Of a DNA stretch of 64,000 nt, positions 1-12,114 are shown piece by piece. The stretch covers positions 30,067,235-30,131,234 of the forward strand of contig CM055607.1 in the NCBI GenBank assembly GCA_029379385.1, read 5' to 3'. The notes under the pieces were generated by a model that saw only the letters and a list, made by a program, of their open reading frames with translations, was not told the DNA's origin and ran no database searches. Source of the DNA: Quillaja saponaria. Lineage: Eukaryota > Streptophyta > Magnoliopsida > Fabales > Quillajaceae. How positions within the stretch are numbered: position 1 is the first letter of the stretch; every line of letters starts with the position of its first letter. The position numbers were made by a program, and so were the translations under genes.

Positions 1-1897
1 TTAGTTAGTCAGACTAAAAATATAAATTAATTGACATACTCAAAAACTGACCCAAACACTACTGTCGACTAAAAAAACCTAAGTTATCATCTCGAGCATA
101 CCAAAGAATAAGTGGATCATAATCTTACAAGTGGAACAACATTAATTATTTTTATAAAATTAAGGACCACTTAGTACTGCATGTTGTTGAAATTGCAATT
201 TTAACACAATTGTCTGGTGGGATTGAGAAGATATGGATGGTCCCAAATGAAGATATAAGATTTATATAGCACCTCAACATTGTACATTACCATATATATA
301 GTATAGCTCCAACTAATCTTAATTTAGTTTGGCTGGATTCATTAATTGTAAGATACCAAACATTTTCTTTCTTCTTTATTTCATGATAAGGACATATATT
401 TTTTCTTGTTAGTTTGGTTCATTGAAAGATCCATATAACTATTCTATACAATAGGAGGCAGTATATTTTCCATTTCGTTAAGCTTTGTATAATTACTCCT
501 ACAAATTCAAGATTTAGACTTCAAACCTCTAATTTATATATCGCAATCAAATTTAAGTGTCTCGTTTTTTTTAATTTCATGCTTGAATTGAAAAATCTCT
601 CACCTATCTATGGAAAAAAAGTGTGTATATATATATATATATATATTATACAAATCATAAGTATGTACTACCTATTCATCATTTCTTGAAACTTGAATTG
701 AGTCAATGATAAAACCTGTGGTAATAAAGTGATAACGACTTTTACACAAAATCAAGGGAGTGATTATGCCTACTTTGTTGAAAATGTGACTTCTTGTTGG
801 TGTCAAAAATTACCTTTAATATAAAAATAAGATAAGTTGGCCCTAGATCAAAAGTAATTAACTTTAGGTTGGACTTTTAGGTTGGACTTTTGAGAACATA
901 ATCAAAAGATTTTAATAAAATAATATGAAATTATTTTATAATTGTAATTAGAGACACAATTTCCATGAAAATCTAAAGAAGTACATAGAATGAGAAGTAA
1001 TATATAAGTGGCTAATTAACCAGTTCATAACACTTCATAAATATTCACACATAAAGGTGGAACAAATAGCTCATAATTAATGAGAAAATTGACCATACAT
1101 CTATCAATTATGAGACTTGACTATAGGATCAAGATGTCACAACCTCTTCTTAGCCAGTTAAACTAAAATCTCATTGATAATTGAATGATATCTAATTATT
1201 TGATAAATACTTGATAATATCGATGTCAACATACAACTCAAATTTTACTTGATTTTATAAATTTAGAAAAAGTTATTATATGATCAAATAAATTTATATA
1301 TATATATATAGAAAAATCTTAACATACACCCTATGTGAGTATATGTTATTAATGTCCACACTTTCAAGTGGACAAAAAATCTAGCATTTTGTTTAATTAA
1401 AACTCAAAATTGAAGGTTATAATAGTAATTAGCCTTAAAAAAATTTATAAACCCATAATTTCAATTCCCAATACAGTCTCTCCTTCTCTCTCTACACTTG
1501 CACGGCAATGACTTTTTTTTTTTTTTCCTTTTTTTTCATGTCTCTGTTTATGCAACTAATGAAGGCTTGAATTTTTTATCCCACAACCATCACAAACAGA
1601 AGGCCATTAAGGTATTAAAGGCTTGCTTCTCAAATTAAACTCACCAGCTATGGCAGCCACCAATATTGCTTCTAAAAGCACAAGTGCCTTCATATAGCCA
1701 CAAGAAGGCTGGGATTTGTAATATTTTAAACATATATATACAAGGAGGAAAACAATTAGTTGAATAATTGACTATTAATCCAGAAACTGACAAAAAAAAT
1801 GAGCTGGTGAGTGGTGATGCTGCAATCCGGAGAGCTCCATTGGGTTTTTTAGAGTATGGGTTATTGTTAGCATGGATTGAAGTTTTCAAGCTTGCAT

Positions 1898-1979
1898 TAG
1901 TCTACACAACTCTATTATCTTCATCCTTCCCTATTATCTACACGTAGTCTACACAACTCTATTATCTTCATCCTTCCCT
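1898..1979. repeat. Two 35-bp direct repeats, period 47 bp
   Basis: A 35-bp block beginning TAGTCTACACAACTC occurs at 1898-1932 and again, identical, at 1945-1979. The copies are separated by 12 bp. This is a simple local duplication. Confidence 0.85.
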
Positions 1980-2020
1980 CATTGAAAGTATATGATAATT
2001 TATGTTAAAAAAAAAAAAAT

Positions 2021-2412
2021 GTAAGTGTATGATATCTTTTAAATTTATAGTGTATGATATTTGTAAAAATGTATGATAATTTTTACATTTATAGTGAATG
2101 ATATTTTATAAATTTAAAGCGTATATTATTTTTTAAATTTATAGTATATAATATTTTTAATTGTAAAATGAATGATAATTTTTAAATTTATAGTGTTATG
2201 ATATTTTATAAATATGGTATTTTAAATTTTTAAATTTATAGTGTATGATATTTTTAAATTTTAAAAATGTATGATAATTTTTAAGTTTATATTGTATGAT
2301 ATTTTTTAAATTATAGTGTATGATAATTTTTAAATTTAAAGTGTATGATAATTTTTAAATTTATAGTGTATGATATTTTTAAAAATTTAAATTTATAGTA
2401 TATGATATTTTT
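2021..2412. repeat. AT-rich minisatellite with a unit of about 24 bp
   Basis: Units resembling GTGTATGATATTTTTAAATT followed by TATA repeat head to tail roughly 16 times, with substitutions and small indels, and some units end early. The core GTATGATA recurs throughout while the flanks do not contain it. No coding frame is conserved. Confidence 0.8.
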
Positions 2413-3577
2413 TTAATTTTAAAATTCATAATTTTTTTAGACTTTAGTGAAATCAGATTTACAAAATCTGATTTCTGAAGTCCACGATGGCATCCTTTGA
2501 CTGGAGAGAGAGAAGCAAACGTAGACCTAGAAACTGGATTATGCTTTTACCCCATATTGGCTATTATTTTTTAGATCCTATTATTTTGGACAAAAACTTT
2601 GAGACTTGAATCCTTCTATCTAAAAATCCAACTAGTAAGGTTATGTGCTTCTTTGAGTACTGTCAAATATTATTTTGATTGCTTTTATGCACACTTTGAG
2701 GTAGAAATGTTGTCATACATTGTTTAGAAAATTAATAAAAGATGAAACTACTTGCTGGTTCCAAAGGATTATAAATCTTTGGTGCCCTCAAATGAGTCTA
2801 AATCAAATCTTGCATTTAATTAGAAATTAAGACGTGTAATAAAATGATACTTTTCTCTCCTTGTTTATAATTTCAATGAACATTATTTAAAAAACAAAAT
2901 CGGAGAAAAAAATAAAAATTTACAAAATACATTTTAAGATAAATCATTTAACAATAATTTGAGGCACCCAAAATACATTTTAAGAAAAATCATTTAACTA
3001 TTCAAGTTTTTAAGTAAATGGTCCTACTATGATTCAAGTTATAATTATTTGAGGCACCCAAAATAGGTTATGATGTCTTAGGCAATATTTGATTGTTGGA
3101 GGGGAAGAAAAAAAAATGGAACAGGAGGAAAAAAAAAAAAAAAAAAAGAGAGGAGAGGGTACTACGATCTTCTCTTGTTCGAATGATGGAGAGGAAAAAG
3201 AGGGCATGTTTGTATGTGTATTCCTTTATAACTCATTTTGTTTTTAATTCGTGTGGAAGATTTGGAAGGATAGGAAAATTACATTATAATTTATATGTTA
3301 TTGCAAATATATTCTTATTATTTTTATTAAATAAATACCTACTAGCAGTCAAGACAATATTCAAACAATACTTTTTTTATGAGATTAAGAGTTCGAGTCT
3401 CCTTGACACTTATTGTTGAGAGTAAATTTATGTTCCAACTCATAATCATGATCACATGGTGTAAATTATTCCAAATATAAGATGGTATGTGAACTCAATA
3501 TTTGGGATTATATTAAATACCCTACCTACCTTCCAATTTTTTTCACTAAATAAACTATTTAATAATATATCACCTTA

Positions 3578-3634
3578 TTTTCTTTCCACTTTCCACTTTC
3601 CACTTTCCACTATCCACTATCCACTATCCACTAT
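3578..3634. repeat. 7-bp tandem repeat (CCACTTT / CCACTAT)
   Basis: Units of TTTCCAC are followed by units of TATCCAC, all in register with a 7-bp period. The change from one unit type to the other inside a single array suggests two successive slippage expansions. Confidence 0.8.
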
Positions 3635-4852
3635 ATCTTCCCTTACAATATCATTTTGTTTTCATTCCCTGCATATTTTTAAACTTTCAAATCTCACTTC
3701 TCTTCTTCTTTTATGTCCTCTCTTCCCCTTTACATTCAAATTTCCAAATAGACCCAAGAATTAATAGAAATTAAGATGCCTACAAGTCTTCCTCTTCCTC
3801 TTCTCCCAAAGTGGGAAGGAAGTAAAATCGTGGGCAATTGAATCGTTCTACATTTCTACTTCCTTTCCCCCTCTCCAAACCAAATAAGAGAATCAATCAC
3901 TCTTTCCCTCTCCTCCCTATCTTTATCACCCAAATCCTTCAAACCAAACAAAGGCATAGAGCAGAGACGTCCCTTTAAAGGTTACACAAACATATTTCAT
4001 GTAAAGCGGATATTAGGCTATGTTTCTTTCTTTTTGCTTCCTAACTAAAGAGTGATATGATTGGCTAATAACAAGGTAAATTTATGTACGTGATGATTCA
4101 CTTGATATAATAGCTTTGGGGGAAAAAAGGTTGATTAATTGGTTAAGTATAATCAAAGCTCTTTATAAACAAAACATGGCAAATCCAAGACTAGACACTG
4201 CAATATTGTAAAGATACAATTAGTTTTATAAAGATACGTGATGAATCCTTAAAACAAGAAGTTAATTTTCTTCTTCATATTTAACAAGTTATTATTTGTT
4301 TATTTGCAATTATTGTTTACATACCATATTAAAAAAATAAAAAAAAGATGCAACCCAAGCTCCAAGATATCCAAGAGTCCACTGTTGAACATCTGTTAAC
4401 CATATATATTTACTTATATAATAATATAAGATGCGGGTCATCATTATTAAATTAAGTTTCCACAAACAAATAAAAATTGGTCAGAGTATCCAAAGATGCT
4501 TAAATTGATCGAACTTCGATAACTCAAAAACAGACCAAAACTCGTAAAAGCAAAAGCAGAAAAACATTAAACAAACACTTTCAGTTTCATTAATATAACA
4601 ATTAAAAAAGAAAAACAATAAGAAATTATCAACTACAGCAGCTACCTACAACAACAATTTCATGTTTCTTCAACTGTCAGGTTTCAATTCACTACCACCT
4701 TATCATTCAGCTATAGAGATTATCTCTTACAGCTCCAGATGTAAAAATTGAAGAACTTAAAAATGTCAAAGAAAAAAGAAAATAATTTGAGAACTATATT
4801 CAGGTTAGTTACTAAAAATCAGAAATTTAAAAAAAAAAAATGAGAATTTTAA

Positions 4853-5836
4853 TTAATCACAAAAAACATGTGGTGAGCATGAATCAGTGAGACCCAGTTC
4901 TCTATTTTTCCAGAAATTCAAAGTAGGATCAAGCTTCTCACCGGTTCTTGCCGGTTCTGATTTACACCTTGTAAGTACCAAAGGATGTACAGAGTCTCCT
5001 CCTTCTTCCATTTTTTCGAATTCTTCAACATTTTCAGATTTCATCATTCTTTCTTGAATTGAAGCTTCCAAATCCTTGAAAAATCTTAACTTTTCCATGG
5101 GTTTTGGATCTAATCTCCCTTCTTGATCCGAAATTGACTCTCTTTCTGAAGTGGGTTTCTCATTCTCAATGTGTTCTTTGTTTTCCTCCTCTGTTCTCTG
5201 ATCTTCTCCTGTCTCTTCGGTTCTCAGAGGTGAACCCCAAAATCTACTTGCTAAAGAAGAAGATCTGTATGGAGCGGATCTACATCTAGTCAATAACAAT
5301 GCGTTCTTTGGTGGGGTAGAAGCATTAGGCACAAAAACCTTAGCTCTTTCTTCTTCTTCATTTTCTTCTTGCTCTGAATCCTCACTCCTGTCTCTGAATT
5401 TCGATTCAGTATTCATTGAATCTTCTTTAATTTTGGATTTTCTCCAAGAACTCACTCGAAAGAACGAAACCCACTTGGGCCAAACCGGTCGGCAACGATT
5501 GGGTCTGAATTTCCCGAACATATGGTTGCAGAACAGGGTGTTTCGGATCCAACGGCACCGGGTTCTGGTGGCAGCTCTGTCCCTTCTGGGTCTTCCTCGT
5601 GTTGCAGCAGCTTGTTTGGAAGACCGTCTGACTCGGACTTGGCCCATGCATGTGACCTTTGGGGAAGAGGGTTCTTGGGTTTCAATAGCGGTGTTCTTCT
5701 TCCGTACAAACATTGGGCTTGAACGTGACCTTCCTCTGCTTTTGCTCCCTGCATTGCTTCTCAGAAATCTCATTAATGGCGGTGGGAACTTCTCCGTCCG
5801 ACCCGGACTTGATATGGGTTTAGAAGATAGCTTCAT
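4853..5836 (-). CDS. Homologue of syringolide-induced protein 14-1-1
   Basis: This single-exon gene encodes 327 residues and begins at an ATG in a clean frame. The N-terminus (residues 1-48), with an SPGR motif, an LMRFLR segment and a basic SRGRSRSS run before MFVRKKN, is the signature I know from soybean syringolide-induced protein 14-1-1 and its plant relatives. The middle (about 66-140) is strongly basic and Trp/Arg-rich, and residues 150-165 are acidic. Two related short motifs, TRCRSAPYR at 183-191 and TRCKSEPAR at 289-297, look like a repeated functional site. There is no signal peptide or membrane span. The family has no settled biochemical role; the soybean member was found as a transcript induced by a bacterial elicitor. 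The assignment rests on recalled family motifs. Confidence 0.75.
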   Translation of the reverse strand: MKLSSKPISSPGRTEKFPPPLMRFLRSNAGSKSRGRSRSSPMFVRKKNTAIETQEPSSPKVTCMGQVRVRRSSKQAAATRGRPRRDRAATRTRCRWIRNTLFCNHMFGKFRPNRCRPVWPKWVSFFRVSSWRKSKIKEDSMNTESKFRDRSEDSEQEENEEEERAKVFVPNASTPPKNALLLTRCRSAPYRSSSLASRFWGSPLRTEETGEDQRTEEENKEHIENEKPTSERESISDQEGRLDPKPMEKLRFFKDLEASIQERMMKSENVEEFEKMEEGGDSVHPLVLTRCKSEPARTGEKLDPTLNFWKNRELGLTDSCSPHVFCD

Positions 5837-7439
5837 TTTTATTTACCTCCACGCTAACAATCTCTATCTATTTAAGAATTTGGATAAAGCAAAGAAATTT
5901 TCTTTCTTTTTCCCTCTTCCCCTAATCTGTACCTATGTCAGTTTTTGGTACTAGTTGCTGCTCTGTTTTTCTATGCAGTGAAAAAATGGAGCAGATATGT
6001 GGGAGCCTGACTTTCCGCAATTTGTTTTTATTTCTGTTTTGTAGTTAATTTTTATTTCATCTGCACGGATGGGTATATCGTCTCGTCTGTAATCTGTATA
6101 GATTTTTCATTATATCTTTCGAGGTTGTATGGCTCTCAAAGTCAGTGGCTTATTTCACATTATTTTTATTTTCCCGGGTACACTTAAAAATATTTGGGTT
6201 AAAAATAATCGGATGCATCTGAATAATATGCAGCAAGCTTTGGCGCAATCAAAGCCGCTAGATCTTGGTGCTCTGCTTTCTGGGTCGAGTCTAGTTTTAT
6301 CAAGAATTAAATATCTTTGACTACTGGACAATACAAGTACCAGAATGCCATGAAATCTGATCTTTTATTTGACCAATCATATTGAAGATCGACGACCCAG
6401 ATTCATGAGAGGATTGGGACCCTAGACAAGGGAAAGTAAGTATCCGCAAAGTTATATTGGTGCCCTTGTTTTTTTTTCTGTTTTTGCATCTATGGATACA
6501 AGCTAGGCACTAGAAGGTGAACATGCATTGCCAAGAGAAGAATGGTTGCGTAAGTTGTGGTTTTTCATGGCCACCTATGTTGGAGTACCTCCATGCTTTG
6601 GTTTCCAAAATGGGACCAGCACCCCCAACTCCATTTCACAATCAATAAAGCTAATGTCGGAGTGCTCTAGTATCACATAAATGTTCAATTGAAATGCATA
6701 TATCAAGTCAAGAATAAATAAGTAATTTAGGAAATGGAAGAAATTTTTCTCTTTCCATGCAATTCATACAAGATTACTTATAAGAAATTTGGAATTTTAG
6801 TTACAATCTGACTACTTTTCTGTACATTTTCATAGGATGGGAGAAAGCAATTCTTCTGAACCCCACCATGGCTCCATCTATCATTTGTCATACGGGCACA
6901 GCCAACCACCAGCACAATATATTATTAGCAACAACTTTCTACAGTATTGTCAGTGTATATGGACAAACAAAACTTACAAGATCTTAGTGCAATATAGTAA
7001 TTACAATGAGTGAACTAATGAGTCATCTTTCTCACAGCAATGAAACAAAAACTCATCGAAGGTTTCAGGCTTCCTTTCCGACACTCAAAAAAGAGGTTGA
7101 CTATGAAACAGGATGGCCTCCAAAGTCAAATGGGAATCTATCTCAGAGCTCAACTCTAAACACTAGGCATTAAAATAAAGAAATTACTGTAAAATTTACA
7201 TGTTCAAAATCAGAACACAAAGCAATGCAACTATTAACTTTGGTTAGAATGACAACATGGGAAGCAGGGTTAACTTGGTATCTGATAAATATGCATATGG
7301 CCCACGGTGGGATTAGAATCAGTGGGCATCCTAATGGTTACATAATACCTACTGTTACCCACATATATGCATACAAAAGTGTCATACCTTCTTACCCAGT
7401 TACCCCCAGAGAACTTGGTCATTTTCTGTAATATCCACA
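5837..7439. other. Intergenic: promoter side of the preceding gene and 3' flank of the next
   Basis: The left part (about 5837-6130) must carry the 5' leader and promoter of the minus-strand gene ending at 5836, and is pyrimidine-rich on the plus strand. The rest lies downstream of the POLAR-like stop codon. I see no further gene or repeat. Confidence 0.5.
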
Positions 7440-10400
7440 TTATTGAGAGTCAATAGGTCTCTTCATCCCAAGCACTAAATGCTTTGACCCAGAGCCTACA
7501 TTATTGTAATTCCAACCGCTGCTTCCCTCTTGATCAGCATGTGCCTCAGTTTCATCATCTGACAGAAAATAACACATATTAGAGAGATTTACTCAGAAAG
7601 CTCTGCACGCACTGTAGTAATCTCAGGAGCATCATCAAGCTCTAGATACCTAATTCTTAATGCATAAGGGGATGCCAGCAATAACTTTAAAGTATAAGGA
7701 CAGAAATTCCTGCCTGAAACTATGGAGGTAGAGAATTCAGTGAGTTTTCGGACACAGTCCTTTAATGCTTTAAGTTCAGCTTCCTTCTCAAGAAGTTTAG
7801 TTTGAGCCAAATGCAGTTCAGACTCAAGCTCCACAATCTGGTTTTCTTGCCGTTCAATCAGTAAATGGCATAGTTTCTGATCCAGTTCAGACGGCAACAC
7901 CTCCTGGAATTGACAAGCATCAGAATTCGGGCCTTCTGCTTCAAGAACCCCTTTATGTGAACCTTCAATCTGCTCAAAAGTTTCCACGGTAAAACTGGGG
8001 CAATTTGAAATTTGAAAGACGAAAGCTGTTCAAGATGAGCAAAATCCAACATTGCATGTTGGGAATAGGAAGCAGAAAGGTTGGTAAATGAGGGCTGGAC
8101 GTTACAAATGTCAATATTCTCAGAATCTCAGTACAACTTTATCTATATCTAAATATCTCAGAACATACCCAGGTTGAGTTGACATTCATGTTACCATCTC
8201 TCAATATCTAAATTTTATACGGAATAATAGAATATTTCAAGACAGCAAACAGTAATTTCTTCTTGAAAAGAAAAGTACCACCTACATGCATTTTAAAAGA
8301 AGACTGAAGACTATTTTGTTCCAGCCAAGTTGCTTAGGGTATTAAGTTAAATTGGGATATGGTACATGAACAGACTGAGGGAGATGATACTTTCATACTA
8401 TCTGAACGATTTTCAGGGGGGGAGTGAAACATATATAGTTGATGAATTAAACCTAGTGTCCTTGAGTAAAAGAAAGGAAGGAAAAATAGAATACAAAAGC
8501 TTACTATGAAAAATTATTCATGCATGCTAATGAAAAATGGGAAAACGGAAGCTGCATGAAAGACATAACTTCAAAGAAAGATGTATAATGTAATGTACAA
8601 GAACCTCACCTCATGCAAATTGAGTCTCATTTCTTCGTTGCAGGGAGCTTCCATGGAACACCAAGGAAGTTTTTGGAGTTCAGATTCAAGCTCCGCTTCC
8701 AGTCGATCCATTTCTAGAGCCTGCCAATCTGGTTCTTCAGTAAGGACACTACTTCCACATCCACCATCATCACTTCCAGGGAGACTCGTAACTTTCTTAT
8801 TAGAGTCTATTACCCTGGTGTTACAGTTATTGAGCATGGATTCTGTATTTTTAACACTTACAACCCCAGAGCTTATATTCACGTTATATACAGAACTAAA
8901 GATTTTCTGATTGTGTGATGATTTTCTTCTACTCAGCTCAGATTTTAGTTCCTGAACAACTGCAGCAGTCTCATTGATTGCCTTGTTTAGTTTACTGATC
9001 TCAGCTTTTCCAGTAGACATCATGTACATGATTCCAACACCAAGTCCCCAACCAAATAGAGAGTTATCTAGAGAGAATAGCATTAAGTTGAAGTCAGTTG
9101 TTTTCTAAGGACATAAAAAATAAAAATAAAAGAATTCAAACTACAATATACATCCTATAATTTTATTGCTCCAGTGCGGGAAAGTATTTTAGGATTCAGG
9201 TTTAACAAGGTAAGTTAAAATGCAAATTATTACTGGCTCATTATCAGCATATGCAAAGTGCATGCTAGATAATGCATCTTTTAGTTGCTCGTATGACCAA
9301 AAGAACAGGAAACTGTGGATAGTAAATCATGTGATGCTTATGAAGCTTCAAAAAGAATAAACATCAAGAATCATTGAGCTATTGCTACAATATCAAAATA
9401 ATTTTCCTTTGCTATTACAACTTCCCTGATGGACTTAATCACTCACAATTTAGCATATGGCACAGAAAGAATCCACAGTATATCTGTATATGATGTTTAT
9501 AACTTACAGATAAGAAGTAAGTTTGATTTCCTTTCAGATAATTGTAAGGGAAAATGATTGCAAGATCATTCTCTGGCATATGATATACTATTGCATTTCT
9601 TTTACCTCAAATCCATAGTACCCACAAGACTCGCTGTCATAGAATATTAGAGCATTTTAATAAGTAAAAAAGTTTGCGGTGGAGGCTACTAGATTGCAGA
9701 TATAATGCTGATACTAGAAATCCTGCTACATTTAACCAATTGATGAGGCTGATAGTGGTGGATTTGAAATCAAATGCAAGGTTTGATGGCTAACATTGTA
9801 GCTTTTCATGCATCAAACATACTAAAGTTCTGCCACACAACACAGTTTGATTATGCTAAACCATTGATTTCAGTTTCTGGAAAACAAACAGCAGTAGAAC
9901 ATGCTGTGCATCCAGTATTCTCCAACTTCCAAATGACAGAAATACTTCAAAGCATCAACTAGAAGTATGATGTCTTCAGCTTGGCACGCTCAAGCCTAAT
10001 GCTCGTTACGTTGCAATTAAGAAAAGAATGCCACCAAAAATATTGCCCACAAAAAATTTCTAAAGACAAACGCCAAGGTTGATGAACTAATAGTAATAAT
10101 AGCGTAGCCGGTCCTAATTTAAGGTTGTAACTTGGAAGTAAATTCAATTGAACCACAACAATGCAAGAACACTAATTGCATCAGGAGTATTTTCATAAAT
10201 TTTCTAAGATTCTCTTTCTCTAAATAATTTCCAGCATTTCTGGAGAACGAAATGGAGCCAGGAGAGACAAGATCCGGACCTTGTGAAGAAAAAAATCCAA
10301 TCTTTTCAGCCTGATTCTTAATAGTTCTCCTCCTCAAGCAAACAGAAAATCTCCTTCCACTCTTCGTTTGCTCCAATGGAAACTCTGCACGACTACATAT

Positions 10401-10788
10401 CTGCTCAACAACCCCAACTCCTTTCTTCGACCCATGGCCACGGCACCTAGGCCGGGATTTCTTCCTCAATTTCTTCATTCCAGATCGAGACCCGTCTCCA
10501 CCGAGAGACCCCGAGCTAGAAAACGTACGGATCCCATCTCCATCTTGTATCTCGGAATTGCTTTCAAATCCCAGATTCATCGAAACCATTTGGGACAACA
10601 AGAGGCTGAAAAAGGAAATCGCTGGGGTTCGCATTCTCAACAGGATGTCGTGGAATTTCGTTATTCTCGTCACACTTCTTGGTTTCTTCATTCACTACTT
10701 TAGGATCGGAATTACTGGGTCTGAAAAGGTTCTTTGCGACGAGACCAGTGGATCCCGCTATAGCTGCAAGTAAGAGAACCGGCCACAT
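7440..10788 (-). CDS. POLAR-like coiled-coil protein, four exons, one frame break
   Basis: Family members related to POLAR (polar localization during asymmetric division and redistribution) include a polarity protein of the stomatal lineage. The coding exons are 10280-10788, 8605-9067, 7714-7994 and 7440-7558; phases agree and give about 456 residues once one base is discounted. Exon 1 encodes a hydrophobic N-terminus (MWPVLLLAAIAGSTGLVAK), then GRRFSVCLRRR. Exon 2 begins with DNSLFGWGLGVGIMYMMS and a heptad-rich coiled coil. Exon 3 holds a second coiled coil (LIERQENQIVELESEL, then ALKDCVRKLTEFS). Exon 4 ends in GMKRPID, the family C-terminus. In exon 1 the ATG frame stops at 10563-10568 and the conserved frame continues one base over, as if one T were extra within 10566-10568. 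The intron after exon 3 has a GC donor. The break is either a sequence error or inactivation. Confidence 0.78.
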
Positions 10789-12114
10789 TGAGATCGCAAA
10801 TATTAGCGATTCTCAGAAAAGGAGGAAAGAGATAAGTGTTTATTGATACTTGATTCAGAGCCTGCCTGAGATATGAGATCAGCATTAAAGAATTACCAAA
10901 TGAAGGTGGGGTTGGTGGAGTCGACGAACGAGGAATTGATGACTGAGGGACTGACTGTCACTGAGGTAGAGCCACCTTTGGGTCTGACGTCACAGGCTTC
11001 CCGCTTCCGTCAATTTTTCCAATTCGGTTTGTGTTTTTTTTCTTTGTTTGGTAGGGAGGAGGGTACATGTGAATTGCACTGAGAATGTTGGCGGAATTCG
11101 ATGTCTAGTTTAAAATCGAATTAGAAACAGGACTATTTATTGAATCTTCGGGTTATTAATTTAAACGAATTAAATCATCAATTATTTATTGAATCTCGAG
11201 TTCATGATTTGAGTAAATTAAATCGAATCAATAAAATCTTAGATATGTTTACTTAATTTTTAATATATTATACATAATATAATTATGTTTATAATTATAT
11301 ACATGTCAATTATTTTTAATTAATAATTTATTTAAAAAATAATAATAAATAATCTCACTAGTATATAATATTATTTATTTTATTTTAATCTATGTGTTTG
11401 GATGTAGAAAGAGTAAATAAATAGATTAAATATAATTTTATAAAAATATAAAAACATAATGAGAAACTAAATTTTTTTACCATATAAATAAATTAGCAAA
11501 AATGCATTTAGCGTCTCTGAATTTAAATACATATTTGTGTTACTTATTAAAATATTAAAAAATAAATCAATTTTAATTTTTAGATTAAAGAAAAATAAGA
11601 TCAAATCATTACAATTAGTCTCGAGTCATCCGGTTTTCTCCACTCTATCGGTTTTCATCGATTTTACACAGTCCAACCACAAAAATAGTTTTATCGTCAC
11701 AATCAATCCGCCTTGCCATCCAAACTACCATCTAATCCAATTTTTAAAACATTACATTAATATATATTAATTAACTAGTACCTTTGATTTTGATTTTGAT
11801 TTTGATTTCAAACATTATCTTACACCTAAAAAGATTAATTCATATTTATATGAAAGTTAATTTAAATTTTAAAGGATGTGGCTACAATGACTACAAAAAT
11901 TACTAGGTAAACAAAAAGTATAATCTAAACGAAAAAAAAAAGAAAAAAAAGAAGATAAGTAAAGAAACTGCTGCTTTCTAATTAAGGGTTCCCTTAACCA
12001 AACAGTTTTTAATAGTCAACATACTAAAACTCTTTCTAAATTAATTAATTGTTTTTTAACATATATCATAAGGCATGACATAATACTAAACTCAACTCAC
12101 CTCAACTTTAAATT
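10789..12114. other. Intergenic: promoter of the POLAR-like gene, then AT-rich DNA
   Basis: The first 250 bp are the upstream flank of the POLAR-like ATG. From about 11090 the DNA is AT-rich, with short hexamer repeats of TTTTGA near 11785-11810. No gene is recognised. Confidence 0.5.

Larger units (their letters stand above)
1..4852. other. Intergenic AT-rich region, no gene recognised
   Basis: I see no convincing coding sequence on either strand. The stretch is very AT-rich and holds simple and tandem repeats: a TA run near 628-651, a 35-bp duplication near 1898-1979, a long AT-rich minisatellite at about 2021-2412, duplicated blocks near 2926-3066 and a 7-bp array near 3578-3634. Long poly-purine and poly-pyrimidine runs near 3105-3150 explain the low-complexity open frames there. 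The right end is presumably the 3' flank of the minus-strand gene that follows. Confidence 0.6.

Noticed and set aside
3093..3764. Two plus-strand open frames of 91 and 108 codons
   Set aside because: They are built from poly-A/G tracts and the CCACTTT repeat; low complexity explains them.
5433..5954. Plus-strand 173-codon frame opposite the syringolide-induced protein homologue
   Set aside because: It overlaps the conserved minus-strand frame in antisense and shows no family motif.
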